The notes under the pieces: generated by a model
The model's input: the letters and a program-made list of their open reading frames with translations, nothing else
Told to the model about the DNA's origin: nothing
Databases searched by the model: none
Made by a program: the position numbers and the translations under genes
DNA from: Roseiarcus sp963835215
Lineage (GTDB): Bacteria > Pseudomonadota > Alphaproteobacteria > Rhizobiales > Beijerinckiaceae
NCBI GenBank assembly: GCA_963835215.1
Contig: CAWIES010000003.1
Location: forward strand, 372,001 to 436,000
Length of the DNA: 64,000 nucleotides
Reading direction: 5' to 3'
Part shown: piece by piece, positions 47,195-57,108 of the stretch
Layout: every line of letters starts with the position of its first letter
How positions within the stretch are numbered: the first letter of the stretch is position 1

Positions 47195-47374
47195 CAAAGT
47201 CGCCCCTGTCCGAACGGCCAGGGCGAACCCAAGCTCGTCCATCCCTTCGAATGGAAGAAAGAGAGACGAAGACGGCGGCGTCCCGCCAATGCGCCTCTGA
47301 CCTGAGGCGCTGATTTTCTTCACGGCGGACAAAACGGGCCGGCCGAGGCCGAGCCGCTTGATGTCTTCCGATCC

Positions 47375-48862
<1,488 letters not shown>

Positions 48863-49423
48863 AATTGAGATCTTTGTCCTGACTGGTCACTTCAACAGTT
48901 CCCTCGCGGAAACCGCTTATTCTTGACGAGTTCCAAACACATCCGCTCAAACACAACACCAATTCAGACCGCCTCACGACGTTCCGCACTGGCTCATGCC
49001 CAAGCGCGATGAATTCAAAACGTGACCGTCAGTTGTCTCTTCGGACTTCGCTCCCCAAGCCTGACCCCAGCCCAACAAACCGAACCCGCTCGCGCAAGCC
49101 CAACCCGCCAAACCAAAACCAAACCCAGACAACAAAGCCCCGCAAGGACCCCGCCGCCCACGTCTCTCTTCCTTCCGATACAATTGTCAAATAGCGTTCG
49201 GGAAAGCTTGCGCCCTCCCTGCGGACCCCAACAGCGCCCCGCAGAGCTTGTCGCTCCAACGAAACGCCGCCTGAACCCGAATTTCACGTCCGGCCAAGCC
49301 GAAGGCCGAGACGACCGAAACCACCCACCCCCGCCTCTCAGCAGGGAGGAGCGTACTTTCGAGATCGTCCCGAAATCCCGACGCCACAACGGCCGCCACA
49401 GCGTCGTCGCCGTCGGTTCGGTT
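48863..49423 (-). other. Leader region of the rRNA operon
   Basis: About 560 bases between the candidate promoter and 16S, with no believable gene. Between about 49060 and 49145 the RNA-like strand is very rich in G and T, including GGGTTTGGTTTTGG. No clear boxA antitermination element was found. A second TTGACA (complement of 49185-49190) lacks a good -10. Confidence 0.5.
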
Positions 49424-49452
49424 GATATAGGGAAGCGGGCTCCCACTGTCAA
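49424..49452 (-). promoter_or_regulatory. Candidate sigma-70 promoter of the rRNA operon
   Basis: On the minus strand TTGACA (complement of 49447-49452) is followed after exactly 17 bases by TATATC (complement of 49424-49429). This is the best-matching housekeeping promoter in the window and it points at 16S. Immediately upstream is an A/T-rich stretch (TTTTGCAAAAACAATT) that could act as an UP-like element. Confidence 0.7.
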
Positions 49453-49677
49453 ATTGTTTTTGCAAAAGAGTCGCAATTGCGCGGCCTCACCACGCCTCCG
49501 CGGGGGATAACCGAGTGGGCGAGCGCGCCCATCCGCTTCACTCGCCGCACAACAGCCATTGTTTTCGCCAAAGACAGGCGCGGGCGCGCGTCCATTCGCG
49601 CTCGTTGCGTCGGCGCGCCGGCGCCGCTAGAGAAGGGCCGCAATGGCGCGGATTTCAAGCGAGCGACAAGAGCGACC

Positions 49678-51708
49678 GTGACGACTTTGGCCGCCCGCCT
49701 CGCCCGCGTCGCCGGGCCGAACGAGAGAATCCGCTTTGCGGTCGAGCTCGGACACGAGCCGCCGATCGAGATCGGCGAGCCGCGCATCGAGGGACACGAG
49801 CGCCGTCGCATTTCGGCGCGCTGGCTCGCGGCCGTCGCGCTCTCTGGCCTCTCGGCCTCGCCCTGATCGGCGCCGCGCTCTATCTCGATCTCGACCGGCA
49901 ATCGAATTTCGCCGAGGCGCCGGAAATCGCCTCTCTCACCCATCACGATGAGGCCGACAGCGTCAATCCGACCAAGGGCGACCGGCTGGTGCGCCCGATC
50001 GACATCGTCGCCGCCAAACAGACCTTCAAAGCGCCGACGACCATCAAGATCGGCGACAAGGAAGTCGTGCGCGCCCGGCCCTTCACCATCCTGTCGACGG
50101 CGCTGACCCTGACGCCCAACGCATTCGCCGACGCCGTGCCGGCATTCGATCCGCTCTCGGCGATGGGCGGAGCCGCCGAGAAGGCGGACGCGGCGCCCGA
50201 TCCCGGCCCGGTGCAGGACGACGCCGAGGTCGCCTTCTCGCAGCGCGACCTCACTGGCGATGAAGCCGCGGCCGCGACCGGCGAGCTGACGCTCGCCGAG
50301 GCGCAGGCGCAGGTCGCCGAAATGCTCAGAACGACCACGGCGGGCGACGACGCCCCGGCCCTGCCCTCGCAGTTGCTGCTGATGCGCACCAGCCAGGCCG
50401 GCATCGACCCGCTCGGCGTCCTCTCCTACGCCAACGACCGGCTCGGTCAACGCCAACGCGCCCTTCGCCTCGATCGAGGTGCAAGATGGTGCCGGAGAAC
50501 GTCACCGACGCGGTCAAGACGCCGGCCCTGGCGGAGACGCCGCGAGCGGCTGGTGCAAATGCGCCACGGCGAGAGCTTCGCCGATCTGCTGCGCGCCAAT
50601 GGCGCCAATGACAAGGCGGCGAGCGACATCCTCGCCGCCTTCGGGCTCAAGCCCGGCGACTCGCCGGTCGCCGAAGGCCAGAGGATCATCCTGCAATACG
50701 GCGAGCCGGAAGCCGCGGACAAGCCGGCGCCGATCGCGCGCGTGTCGGTCTACGCCGACGAGCAGCTCAAATCGACGATCGCCGTCAACGATGCAGGCGC
50801 CTACGTGCCGGTGACGTTGCGACGCGATTCAAGCCCGCGCCGCAACGCGGATGCCGACGCCGACAACGGCGGCATGAGCCTCTATGAGAGCTTCTACGAA
50901 ACCGCGCTGAAGCAGGGCCTGCCGCGAACCGATCATCGACGAAATGGTGCGCGCCTTCGCCAATGACGTCGACTTCCAGCGCGCGGCGCAATCGGGCGAT
51001 TCGGTGACCGCCTTCGTCGCCGACGCGGATGAGGTCGATCCGCATCCGCAACTGCTCTACGCGATGATGACTGTGCGCGACCAGACGTTCAAATATTATC
51101 GCTTCCAGACGCCCGACGACGGCCTGGTCGATTACTACGACGAGAACGGCCGCTCGGTGCGCAAGTTCCTCATCCGCAAACCGATCGTCGGAGGCGAAAT
51201 GACCTCGCCGTTCGGCATGCGCTACCATCCGATCCTGCACTACTCGCGCATGCACACCGGCGTCGACTGGGGCGCGCCGATCGGCACGCCGATCATGGCG
51301 GCCGGCAATGGCGTCGTCATCAAGGCCGAGTTCACCTCGGGATACGGCCGGCGCGTCGAAATCCAGCACGCCAACGGCTACGTGACCACCTACAACCACA
51401 TGTCTGGCTTCGCGCGCGACATCGCGGCAGGCGTGCGCGTCACGCAGGGCCAGGTGATTGGCTATCTCGGCCAGTCGGGCCTCGCGACCGGGCCGCACCT
51501 TCACTACGAAGTCATCATCAATGGCAATTTCGTCGACCCGATGGCGATCAAGCTCGCTCGCACCCGCGAGTTCGACGGCAAGATGCTCGCCTCCTTCAAG
51601 CGCGAGCGCGACCGCATCGATCAATTGATGACCGAAGCGCCCAACGCCGAGAGCGCCGCGCCGACGGCGAACGCCGGCGCCGCCTCGGTCGCCGCCAAGC
51701 TCAACTAA
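49678..51708 (+). pseudogene. M23 family metallopeptidase, broken by five frameshifts
   Basis: The pieces add up to one large membrane-anchored M23 peptidase of about 676 residues. Order: a cytoplasmic start (RFAVELGHEPPIEIGEPRIE), a membrane helix (LIGAALYLDLDRQS), a long periplasmic region, a LysM/OapA-like part (RLVQMRHGESFADLLRANGA), and the peptidase domain near the end with zinc ligands in MHTGVDWGAP and ATGPHLHYEV. The frame changes near 49850, 50450, 50486, 50545 and 50925. Four behave as +1 and one as -1, each inside otherwise conserved sequence. Proteins of this type cut peptidoglycan cross-links during growth. The GTG start at 49678 is tentative. Decay cannot be separated from sequence error here. 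Confidence 0.85.
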
Positions 51709-52585
51709 GGCGCACCGCCAAGCGCGTTTCGCCCGGCGCAAAGCCGAGCGCGACGCCGAGCTCATGCGCGCTCACGTCCTCACCGCGCAGCGTGCGTAGC
51801 GGCGTCGCGCTCGCGCTTTTCGCAAGCTTCGCGCCCTCGGCGTCGAGCACGAGGCGATGGTGGCGGTAGCGCGGCGCCGGCAGCGCGAGCAGCGCCTGCA
51901 ACAGACGGTGGGCCGCCGTGGCGGCCAAGAGGTCGCGGCCGCGCACGACGTCGCTCACCTCCTGCAGCGCGTCGTCGACGACCACGGCGAGGTGATAGCT
52001 CGCCGCGCTGTCCCTGCCGCGCAGGACGAAATCGCCCCAGAGCTCGGGGTCGCAGCGGTGCAGAGTCTCGCGCTCGCCCTCGCCCCATTCGCGCCAGGTC
52101 AGCTCGGCGGAAGCGAGGCTCGCCAGCGCGGCGGTCGAATCGAGGCGCCAGACGGCGCGCTCGCCGCCGGCCAATCGGGCGGCCGCTTCGCGCGGCGCGA
52201 TGGCGCGGCAGGTTCCCCGATAGCGCGGCGCCCCGTCGGGATCGCTTGCCCCGCTCGCCAAGGCGACCATGGCGCGCGTGCAAAAGCAAGGATAGGCGAG
52301 CCCTCGCGCGCGCAGCACGGTGAGAGCGCGCGCATAGTCGTTGGCGTGTTCGCTTTGGCGGCGCGGCGCAGTCTCGAACGCGACGCCGAGCCAGTCGAGA
52401 TCCTCCAGGATCGCAGTTTCGAATTCGCGCTTGCAGCGCGTCCGGTCCAAGTCTTCAATGCGCAGCAGCAGGCGTCCACCAGCGGCGGCGGCGATGCGCG
52501 CATTGAGCAGCGCCGAATAGGCGTGGCCGAGATGCAGCAAGCCGTTGGGCGTCGGCGCGAAGCGAAGGGTCGGAACGGACTGCAT
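51701..52585 (-). CDS. gluQRS: Glutamyl-Q tRNA(Asp) synthetase
   Basis: A 294-residue truncated glutamyl-tRNA synthetase that glutamylates queuosine in tRNA(Asp) rather than charging a tRNA end. RFAPTPNGLLHLGHAYSAL is the HIGH region, LLRIEDLDRTRCK follows, a zinc-binding stretch near YPCFCTRAM is present, VVDDALQEVSDVVRGRDLL is typical of the family, and AKLAKSASATPLR is the KMSKS equivalent. It lacks the anticodon-binding half, as expected. The start at 52585 lies only 23 bases from the divergent glycosylase start. Convergent, with 8-base overlap, with the M23 gene. Confidence 0.95.
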   Translation of the reverse strand: MQSVPTLRFAPTPNGLLHLGHAYSALLNARIAAAAGGRLLLRIEDLDRTRCKREFETAILEDLDWLGVAFETAPRRQSEHANDYARALTVLRARGLAYPCFCTRAMVALASGASDPDGAPRYRGTCRAIAPREAAARLAGGERAVWRLDSTAALASLASAELTWREWGEGERETLHRCDPELWGDFVLRGRDSAASYHLAVVVDDALQEVSDVVRGRDLLAATAAHRLLQALLALPAPRYRHHRLVLDAEGAKLAKSASATPLRTLRGEDVSAHELGVALGFAPGETRLAVRLS

Positions 52586-52608
52586 CGGCTCAAGGGGGCG
52601 AAGGGAGA

Positions 52609-53487
52609 ATGGCGGCCACTGTTTCCAAAAAGCGCGGCGCCGGCAAGAGCGGGACAAAGGGCGCGCGCCGCAAGGCTTCGGCAAAAGCGCCCGCCAAGGC
52701 GAGCGCCAAGCCTCGCGTTAAGACTCGCGCCAGGTCTTCTACGAAGAAGTCTTCTACGAAGAAGTCGTCGACAAAGAAGTCTCCCGTCAAACGCCGACGC
52801 CTTCGCGCGCCAGCCAAGACGGCCGGCCCGCGTTATCATCCCGGGCCGCCGATCATCGACGAGGCGGCGCTGATCGAGGCGGCCGCGCGGCTGATGACGC
52901 TCGACCCGGAGATCATCGCCCAGCTCGTCGAGATCGGCGGGCCGCTGCCGTTGCGCAGGCGCGAACCCGGATTCGCGGGGCTCGCGGCGATCATCGTCTC
53001 CCAGCAGGTGTCGGTCGCGAGCGCCAACGCGATCTTCGGCCGCCTTGCCGCCGAGCTGACGCCGCTGGACGCGGCGACCCTCGCCGACTCCGACGATGCG
53101 ACGCTCAAGCGTTGCGGTCTGTCGCACCCCAAAATCCGTGCGCTCAGGGCGCTCGCCGAGGCGATCGCGGCCGGTCTCGATCTCAACGCGCTGAGCGCGC
53201 TCGAGGCGCACACGGCGCACGCGTCGCTGGTGGCGGTGAAGGGGATCGGCCCCTGGACCGCCGATATCTTCCTGCTGTCCTGCCTCGGCCACCCCGACGC
53301 CTTTCCGGCCGGCGACCTCGCCCTGCAGGAAGCGGCGCGACTTGCTCTCGGTCTCAAGCAGCGTCCCGACGCGCGCAAGCTCGAAGAGATCGCCGAGCGT
53401 TGGCGCCCGCTGCGCGGCGTGGCGGCGCGGATGCTGTGGGCCTATTACGGCGGCATGAAGAAGCGCGCGGGCGCGATCGATCAATAG
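52609..53487 (+). CDS. DNA-3-methyladenine glycosylase II (AlkA-like) with lysine-rich N-terminal tail
   Basis: A 292-residue protein. Residues 1-75 form a lysine/alanine/serine-rich tail like histone H1 tails, with three SSTKK units near 43-57. The helix-hairpin-helix glycosylase domain (about 85-285) has AAIIVSQQVSVASANAIF, the hairpin LVAVKGIGPWTADIFLL and the catalytic Asp in AGDLAL. Such enzymes remove alkylated bases in base-excision repair. AAGGGAG before the ATG at 52609 supports the long form. The tail is unusual for AlkA and probably holds DNA non-specifically. Confidence 0.92.
   Translation: MAATVSKKRGAGKSGTKGARRKASAKAPAKASAKPRVKTRARSSTKKSSTKKSSTKKSPVKRRRLRAPAKTAGPRYHPGPPIIDEAALIEAAARLMTLDPEIIAQLVEIGGPLPLRRREPGFAGLAAIIVSQQVSVASANAIFGRLAAELTPLDAATLADSDDATLKRCGLSHPKIRALRALAEAIAAGLDLNALSALEAHTAHASLVAVKGIGPWTADIFLLSCLGHPDAFPAGDLALQEAARLALGLKQRPDARKLEEIAERWRPLRGVAARMLWAYYGGMKKRAGAIDQ
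52735..52779 (+). repeat. Three 15-bp tandem repeats encoding SSTKK
   Basis: TCTTCTACGAAGAAG occurs twice exactly, then TCGTCGACAAAGAAG, all in frame in the glycosylase tail. The two identical copies indicate recent duplication. Confidence 0.85.
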
Positions 53488-53551
53488 CTGGCGCGCCTCG
53501 CGCGTTCGCGATAGAGGACCGGCGACCTTGCGACCTCGGGAGCACACGCCG

Positions 53552-54247
53552 ATGACCGCCGAATTGACGGGACCGCGCCTCGATCCCCCGCGTGGAGGCG
53601 CCAAGCAGCTGGTTGTTTTTCTGCACGGCTACGGCGCTAACGGCGACGACTTGATCGCGCTCGGCCAGCAGTGGCGCGCTTTGTTGCCCGAGGCGGCCTT
53701 CGTCTCGCCGCACGCGCCCGAGCGTTGCATCGGGGCGCCGACGGGCCGGCAATGGTTCGCCCTGAGCGGCGCCCCGCCCGACGATCCGCGCGGCGCCGAC
53801 GAGCGCTTGCGCGGCGCCGCAGCCGCCCGACCGGCGATCGACGCCTTCCTCGACCGCGAGTTGGCGCGGCTCGGCCTCGACGATTCGCGCCTTGCGCTCG
53901 TTGGCTTCAGCCAGGGGGCGATGATGGCGCTGCACGTCGGCTTGCGCCGACAGCGCGCGCCGGCGGCGATCGTCTCTTACTCGGGCCTGCTCATCGGCCC
54001 TGAACGGCTCGCGGAGGCCACTGCGCGTAACGCCAAAGGCGAGCCGCCGCCGATTCTCCTCGTCCACGGCGATCAGGATCCGGTGATCCCGCTCGAGGCG
54101 ATGTTCGCCGCGATGGACGACTTCGGCCAGGCGAGCATCCCCAATCAGTGGCATCTCGCATTCGGCGTCGGCCATGGCATCGACGCGGAAGGCTTGCGCC
54201 ACGGCGGGCTGTTCCTCGCCCAGGGCTTTGGCGTCAGGCAGCGCTGA
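53552..54247 (+). CDS. Alpha/beta hydrolase, phospholipase/carboxylesterase family
   Basis: A 231-residue esterase of the Abhydrolase_2 group. LVVFLHGYGANGDDL is the oxyanion region, VGFSQGAMMALHV the nucleophile elbow, HGDQDPVIP the acid and FGVGHGIDAEGL the catalytic His. Cytoplasmic, with small ester or acyl-protein substrates in relatives. The ATG at 53552 is preceded by CGGGAG. It follows the glycosylase by 64 bases and is convergent with rpsD. Confidence 0.93.
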   Translation: MTAELTGPRLDPPRGGAKQLVVFLHGYGANGDDLIALGQQWRALLPEAAFVSPHAPERCIGAPTGRQWFALSGAPPDDPRGADERLRGAAAARPAIDAFLDRELARLGLDDSRLALVGFSQGAMMALHVGLRRQRAPAAIVSYSGLLIGPERLAEATARNAKGEPPPILLVHGDQDPVIPLEAMFAAMDDFGQASIPNQWHLAFGVGHGIDAEGLRHGGLFLAQGFGVRQR

Positions 54248-54255
54248 GCGCTTGT

Positions 54256-54290
54256 CCAAAACAAAAGAGCCGCCTCGACGAGGCGGCTCT
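54256..54290 (-). terminator. Intrinsic terminator of rpsD
   Basis: A 25-base perfect hairpin (54266-54290), AGAGCCGCCTC paired with GAGGCGGCTCT around a CGA-type loop. On the minus strand it is followed by TTTTGTTTT (54265-54256), a strong terminator after rpsD. On the plus strand it may also end the esterase transcript, with a weaker tract. Confidence 0.85.
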
Positions 54291-54319
54291 TGGGAATTTG
54301 CAAGACGCGCGCGACGAGA

Positions 54320-54937
54320 TCAGCGCGAGTAGAATTCGATGACCTGGTTGGGCTCCATCTGGGTCGGATAGGGCACTTCGGTCAGGCTGGGAATGCGCGT
54401 GAGCTTGGCGCTGCCCTTGGCGTGGTCGACTTCGAGATAGTCGGGCACGTCGCGCTCGGCGAGCGCCGCCGCTTCGATTACCACCGCGAGCTGGCGCGAG
54501 GATTCCTTGATCTCGACCAGATCGCCGACCTTCACCAGATAAGAGGCGATGTTGACGCGGCGGCCGTTGACCGTGAGATGGCCATGGTTGACGAACTGGC
54601 GCGCGGCAAAGACGGTCGGGACGAACTTGGCGCGATAGACGAAAGCGTCGAGACGGCGCTCGAGCAGGCCGATCAGGTTGGCGCTGGAATCGCCCTTCAT
54701 GCGCACCGCCTCCACATAGTACTTGTGGAACTGGCGCTCGAGAATGTTGCCGTAATAGCCCTTCAGCTTCTGCTTGGCCTTGAGCTGGGTGCCGAAGTCG
54801 GTCGCCTTGCCCTTGCGGCGCTGGCCGTGCTGGCCGGGGCCGTATTCGCGCTTGTTGACTGGGCTGCGGGGGCGACCCCAGATGTTCTGGCCCATCCGGC
54901 GGTCGATTTTGTACTTGGCTTCTGCGCGCTTCGTCAT
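54320..54937 (-). CDS. rpsD: 30S ribosomal protein S4
   Basis: A 205-residue primary 16S-binding protein. KREYGPGQHGQRRKGKATDFG is shown here in two parts, REYGPGQHGQRRKG and ATDFGTQLKAKQKLKGYYG; the S4 RNA-binding domain has RRLDAFVYRAKFV and ARQFVNHGHLTVNGRRVNIA, and it ends QVIEFYSR. The ATG at 54937 gives the standard length. Monocistronic, with its own terminator, as is usual for alphaproteobacterial rpsD. Confidence 0.98.
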   Translation of the reverse strand: MTKRAEAKYKIDRRMGQNIWGRPRSPVNKREYGPGQHGQRRKGKATDFGTQLKAKQKLKGYYGNILERQFHKYYVEAVRMKGDSSANLIGLLERRLDAFVYRAKFVPTVFAARQFVNHGHLTVNGRRVNIASYLVKVGDLVEIKESSRQLAVVIEAAALAERDVPDYLEVDHAKGSAKLTRIPSLTEVPYPTQMEPNQVIEFYSR

Positions 54938-55563
54938 CGCGGTTCCTCTGGTTCTATGGACAGGGAACGCGCCCTCCTCTGCTCCGGCCCCCACCAAAAG
55001 TGGGCGCCGAGGCCGACAGGCTCACGCCGAGCTAGGCGCAGACCGCGGGTGCGTCAAACGACAAGCGCGCCCTCAGAGCGAAGGCGCGCGTCGCGGCTAG
55101 CCCGTAGGCTGTGGGCGCAGCAAAGTCAATTCTGAGCCGGGGCCCTGTTTGAGCGCACGGGCGACGAGCGGGCCGCCCGACAACCCCACACAACTCGCCC
55201 AGTCCACGCGACCCGCCCTAGCGCGGACCGGAGCGAATCATCGCGAATCACTTTGGCGGACCTGTCAACGATCGCCAGAGTCCGCGTCGCTTACTCATGC
55301 ATTGAAAGCATGCCAGACCCGACACTATCGCACACAGTCGGTCAGTTCTGCGCAATTATTTCTGTTTTTTGGAATAAAAAGCGCATTTTAACAACGAATG
55401 TCGCAATTTTGACATGACAATTACGCATGCATATTGCAATGCAGCATTGACTTTGTGCGGCGCGGTACTATCTTCGCGAAGTGATGGGGACGGAAGACTC
55501 AAGAGGCACACGAGGGCGACCGGTCAACGGACCGCCGCCAATCACACGAGAAAGGGTCCAGCC
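54938..55563. other. Long intergenic region between rpsD and a DUF1127 gene
   Basis: About 625 bases without a convincing gene. The part nearest rpsD must carry its promoter. The section 55340-55450 is strikingly AT-rich for this genome and holds TTGACA at 55409-55414. The section just upstream of the DUF1127 gene holds a promoter-like pair described separately. Open frames here lack family features. Confidence 0.5.
55447..55474 (+). promoter_or_regulatory. Possible promoter of the DUF1127 gene
   Basis: TTGACT at 55447-55452 is followed after 16 bases by TATCTT at 55469-55474, a fair match to alphaproteobacterial housekeeping promoters. That would leave a leader of about 85 bases before the DUF1127 start. 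Confidence 0.35.
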
Positions 55564-55719
55564 ATGAACTTCGATTTCATCCTGCGCTATCTGCGCGAAC
55601 GTCGCGCCTACTGGGCGACCATGCGGGAACTCTCCGCTTACACCGACCGCGAACTGCACGACATCGGCATCGACCGCGCCGACATCGAGCACATCGCACG
55701 CCTCGCGACCGAGGGCTGA
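55564..55719 (+). CDS. DUF1127 (YjiS-like) small protein
   Basis: A 51-residue basic protein. The DUF1127 core is clear: YLRERRAYWATMRELSAYTD, then RELHDIGIDRADIEHIAR. Short DUF1127 proteins in alphaproteobacteria bind RNA or affect RNA turnover and phosphate or carbon metabolism in the few studied cases. The ATG at 55564 follows AAAGGGTCCAGCC. Surrounded by long untranslated sequence, which fits a highly expressed, post-transcriptionally active gene. Confidence 0.93.
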   Translation: MNFDFILRYLRERRAYWATMRELSAYTDRELHDIGIDRADIEHIARLATEG

Positions 55720-55839
55720 GTGCGCCCGTCGCGACGACCCTACGAGCCGGCCCGCCTGCCGGCTCGTCGGGCGTCAATTGTTTACATATCTCAACGGTAA
55801 CGAGGGCAGCGCCCTCGCCCTGGGGTTGCAGTCGCCGCA

Positions 55840-57033
55840 TTAGGCCGACGTTTCCGTTCGCCCCAACACCCGCATCCCGGCGATCGCCGCGAAGAGCAGT
55901 AGCGCGAACAGCGCGAATGCGCCCGACAGCGACAAGGCGTCGGCGACGACGCCGGTGACCAGGGGCGCGGGCACGCGCGCAAACGACCCGAAGAACGCCG
56001 CCGTCGACAGGCCGACCGCCGCCGAGACGCCCGGTCGCGAGGCGGCCAGTGCGAAGCCACAGGGAACCACCGCGCCGGTGCCAAAGCCAATGATGGCAAA
56101 GCCCGCAATGCTGGCGAAGAAGCCGAAGCGCCCCGCGACGATCATGAAGCCCAAGGCCGCGACGCCAAGCGAGATTTCGATCAGCCGGCGGTCGGCGATT
56201 CGGGCGCGCAGCCGGTCGGCGTTGAAGCGCAGAAGCGCCTGACAGCCGGCAAAGAACGACGCGCCGAGGCCAGCCCACTCCGCCCATTGCGGCGCCTCCT
56301 GACGCAGAACCAGCGCCGACCACGCCATCGCCGCGGTCTCGCAGGCGATCGAGACGCCGATGACCAGCCCGATCACCACCAGCGCGCGCGACAGCAGGCC
56401 ACGGCGGTCCGCCCGAACCACGCCGACCGCGTCGCCGATATTGACGGGGATGGCGTAGGCGACCCCCGCCGCCGCCAACCACAACGCCGCGCTCACCAGA
56501 ACACAGGAGAGCCAGGGCGCAGCGCTGACCGCGAGCAGCCCGCCCGCCGCGGCGCCGACCGCGATGCCGGCCGACGCCGACCCGTGCAGGCTGGCGAGAA
56601 TTGGCTTGGCGAGACCACGCTCGATGCGCGCGCCGGCGGCGTTCATCGTCAGATCGACCAAGCCGCAGAGAAAACCAAAGCCGGCCTGCAAGACGAAATA
56701 GACGGCGACATTTTTCACCAGCAGCACCGCGGCGAGCACCGGGCCCGCCGCGAGGGCGGCGGCGATCAGGCTGCGTTTGAGCGTGAAGCGGTGGGCGATC
56801 GCGCCCGCCAACGACATTGCCGTGAGATAGGCGCCCGTGAACAGCGTCAGCACGACGCCATAGGTCAAGGCGCTGATGCCGATCCGGGCAACGATGGTCG
56901 CCGCCGCCCCCGACCAGAAGCCCAACGCATTGCCGAGGGCAAAGAACATGATCGCCGTCGCCACGCGCGGCGTTAGCGCATTTGCGATGAATTTCGTGGC
57001 CGGCCTTGCCGGCGACACGCGCTCTGGCTTCAT
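55840..57033 (-). CDS. Major facilitator superfamily transporter
   Basis: A 397-residue protein with about twelve hydrophobic segments in two six-helix halves. ALGNALGFWSGAAATIVARIG opens the first half, and GFGFLCGLVDLTMNAAGARIE carries a conserved acidic-Asn pattern seen in fucose/sugar-type and YfcJ-like MFS proteins. The central loop (about 200-215) is short. Substrate is not predictable. It lies downstream of, and on the same strand as, the LysR regulator gene (75-base gap), so the two may be co-regulated. Confidence 0.88.
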   Translation of the reverse strand: MKPERVSPARPATKFIANALTPRVATAIMFFALGNALGFWSGAAATIVARIGISALTYGVVLTLFTGAYLTAMSLAGAIAHRFTLKRSLIAAALAAGPVLAAVLLVKNVAVYFVLQAGFGFLCGLVDLTMNAAGARIERGLAKPILASLHGSASAGIAVGAAAGGLLAVSAAPWLSCVLVSAALWLAAAGVAYAIPVNIGDAVGVVRADRRGLLSRALVVIGLVIGVSIACETAAMAWSALVLRQEAPQWAEWAGLGASFFAGCQALLRFNADRLRARIADRRLIEISLGVAALGFMIVAGRFGFFASIAGFAIIGFGTGAVVPCGFALAASRPGVSAAVGLSTAAFFGSFARVPAPLVTGVVADALSLSGAFALFALLLFAAIAGMRVLGRTETSA

Positions 57034-57108
57034 GCCGTCAATGACCCGACGAGAGCCGCGCGCACTGGCGCGACGCCGCTACGCACAAGCGCGGGCGAAA
57101 ACTCCAAG

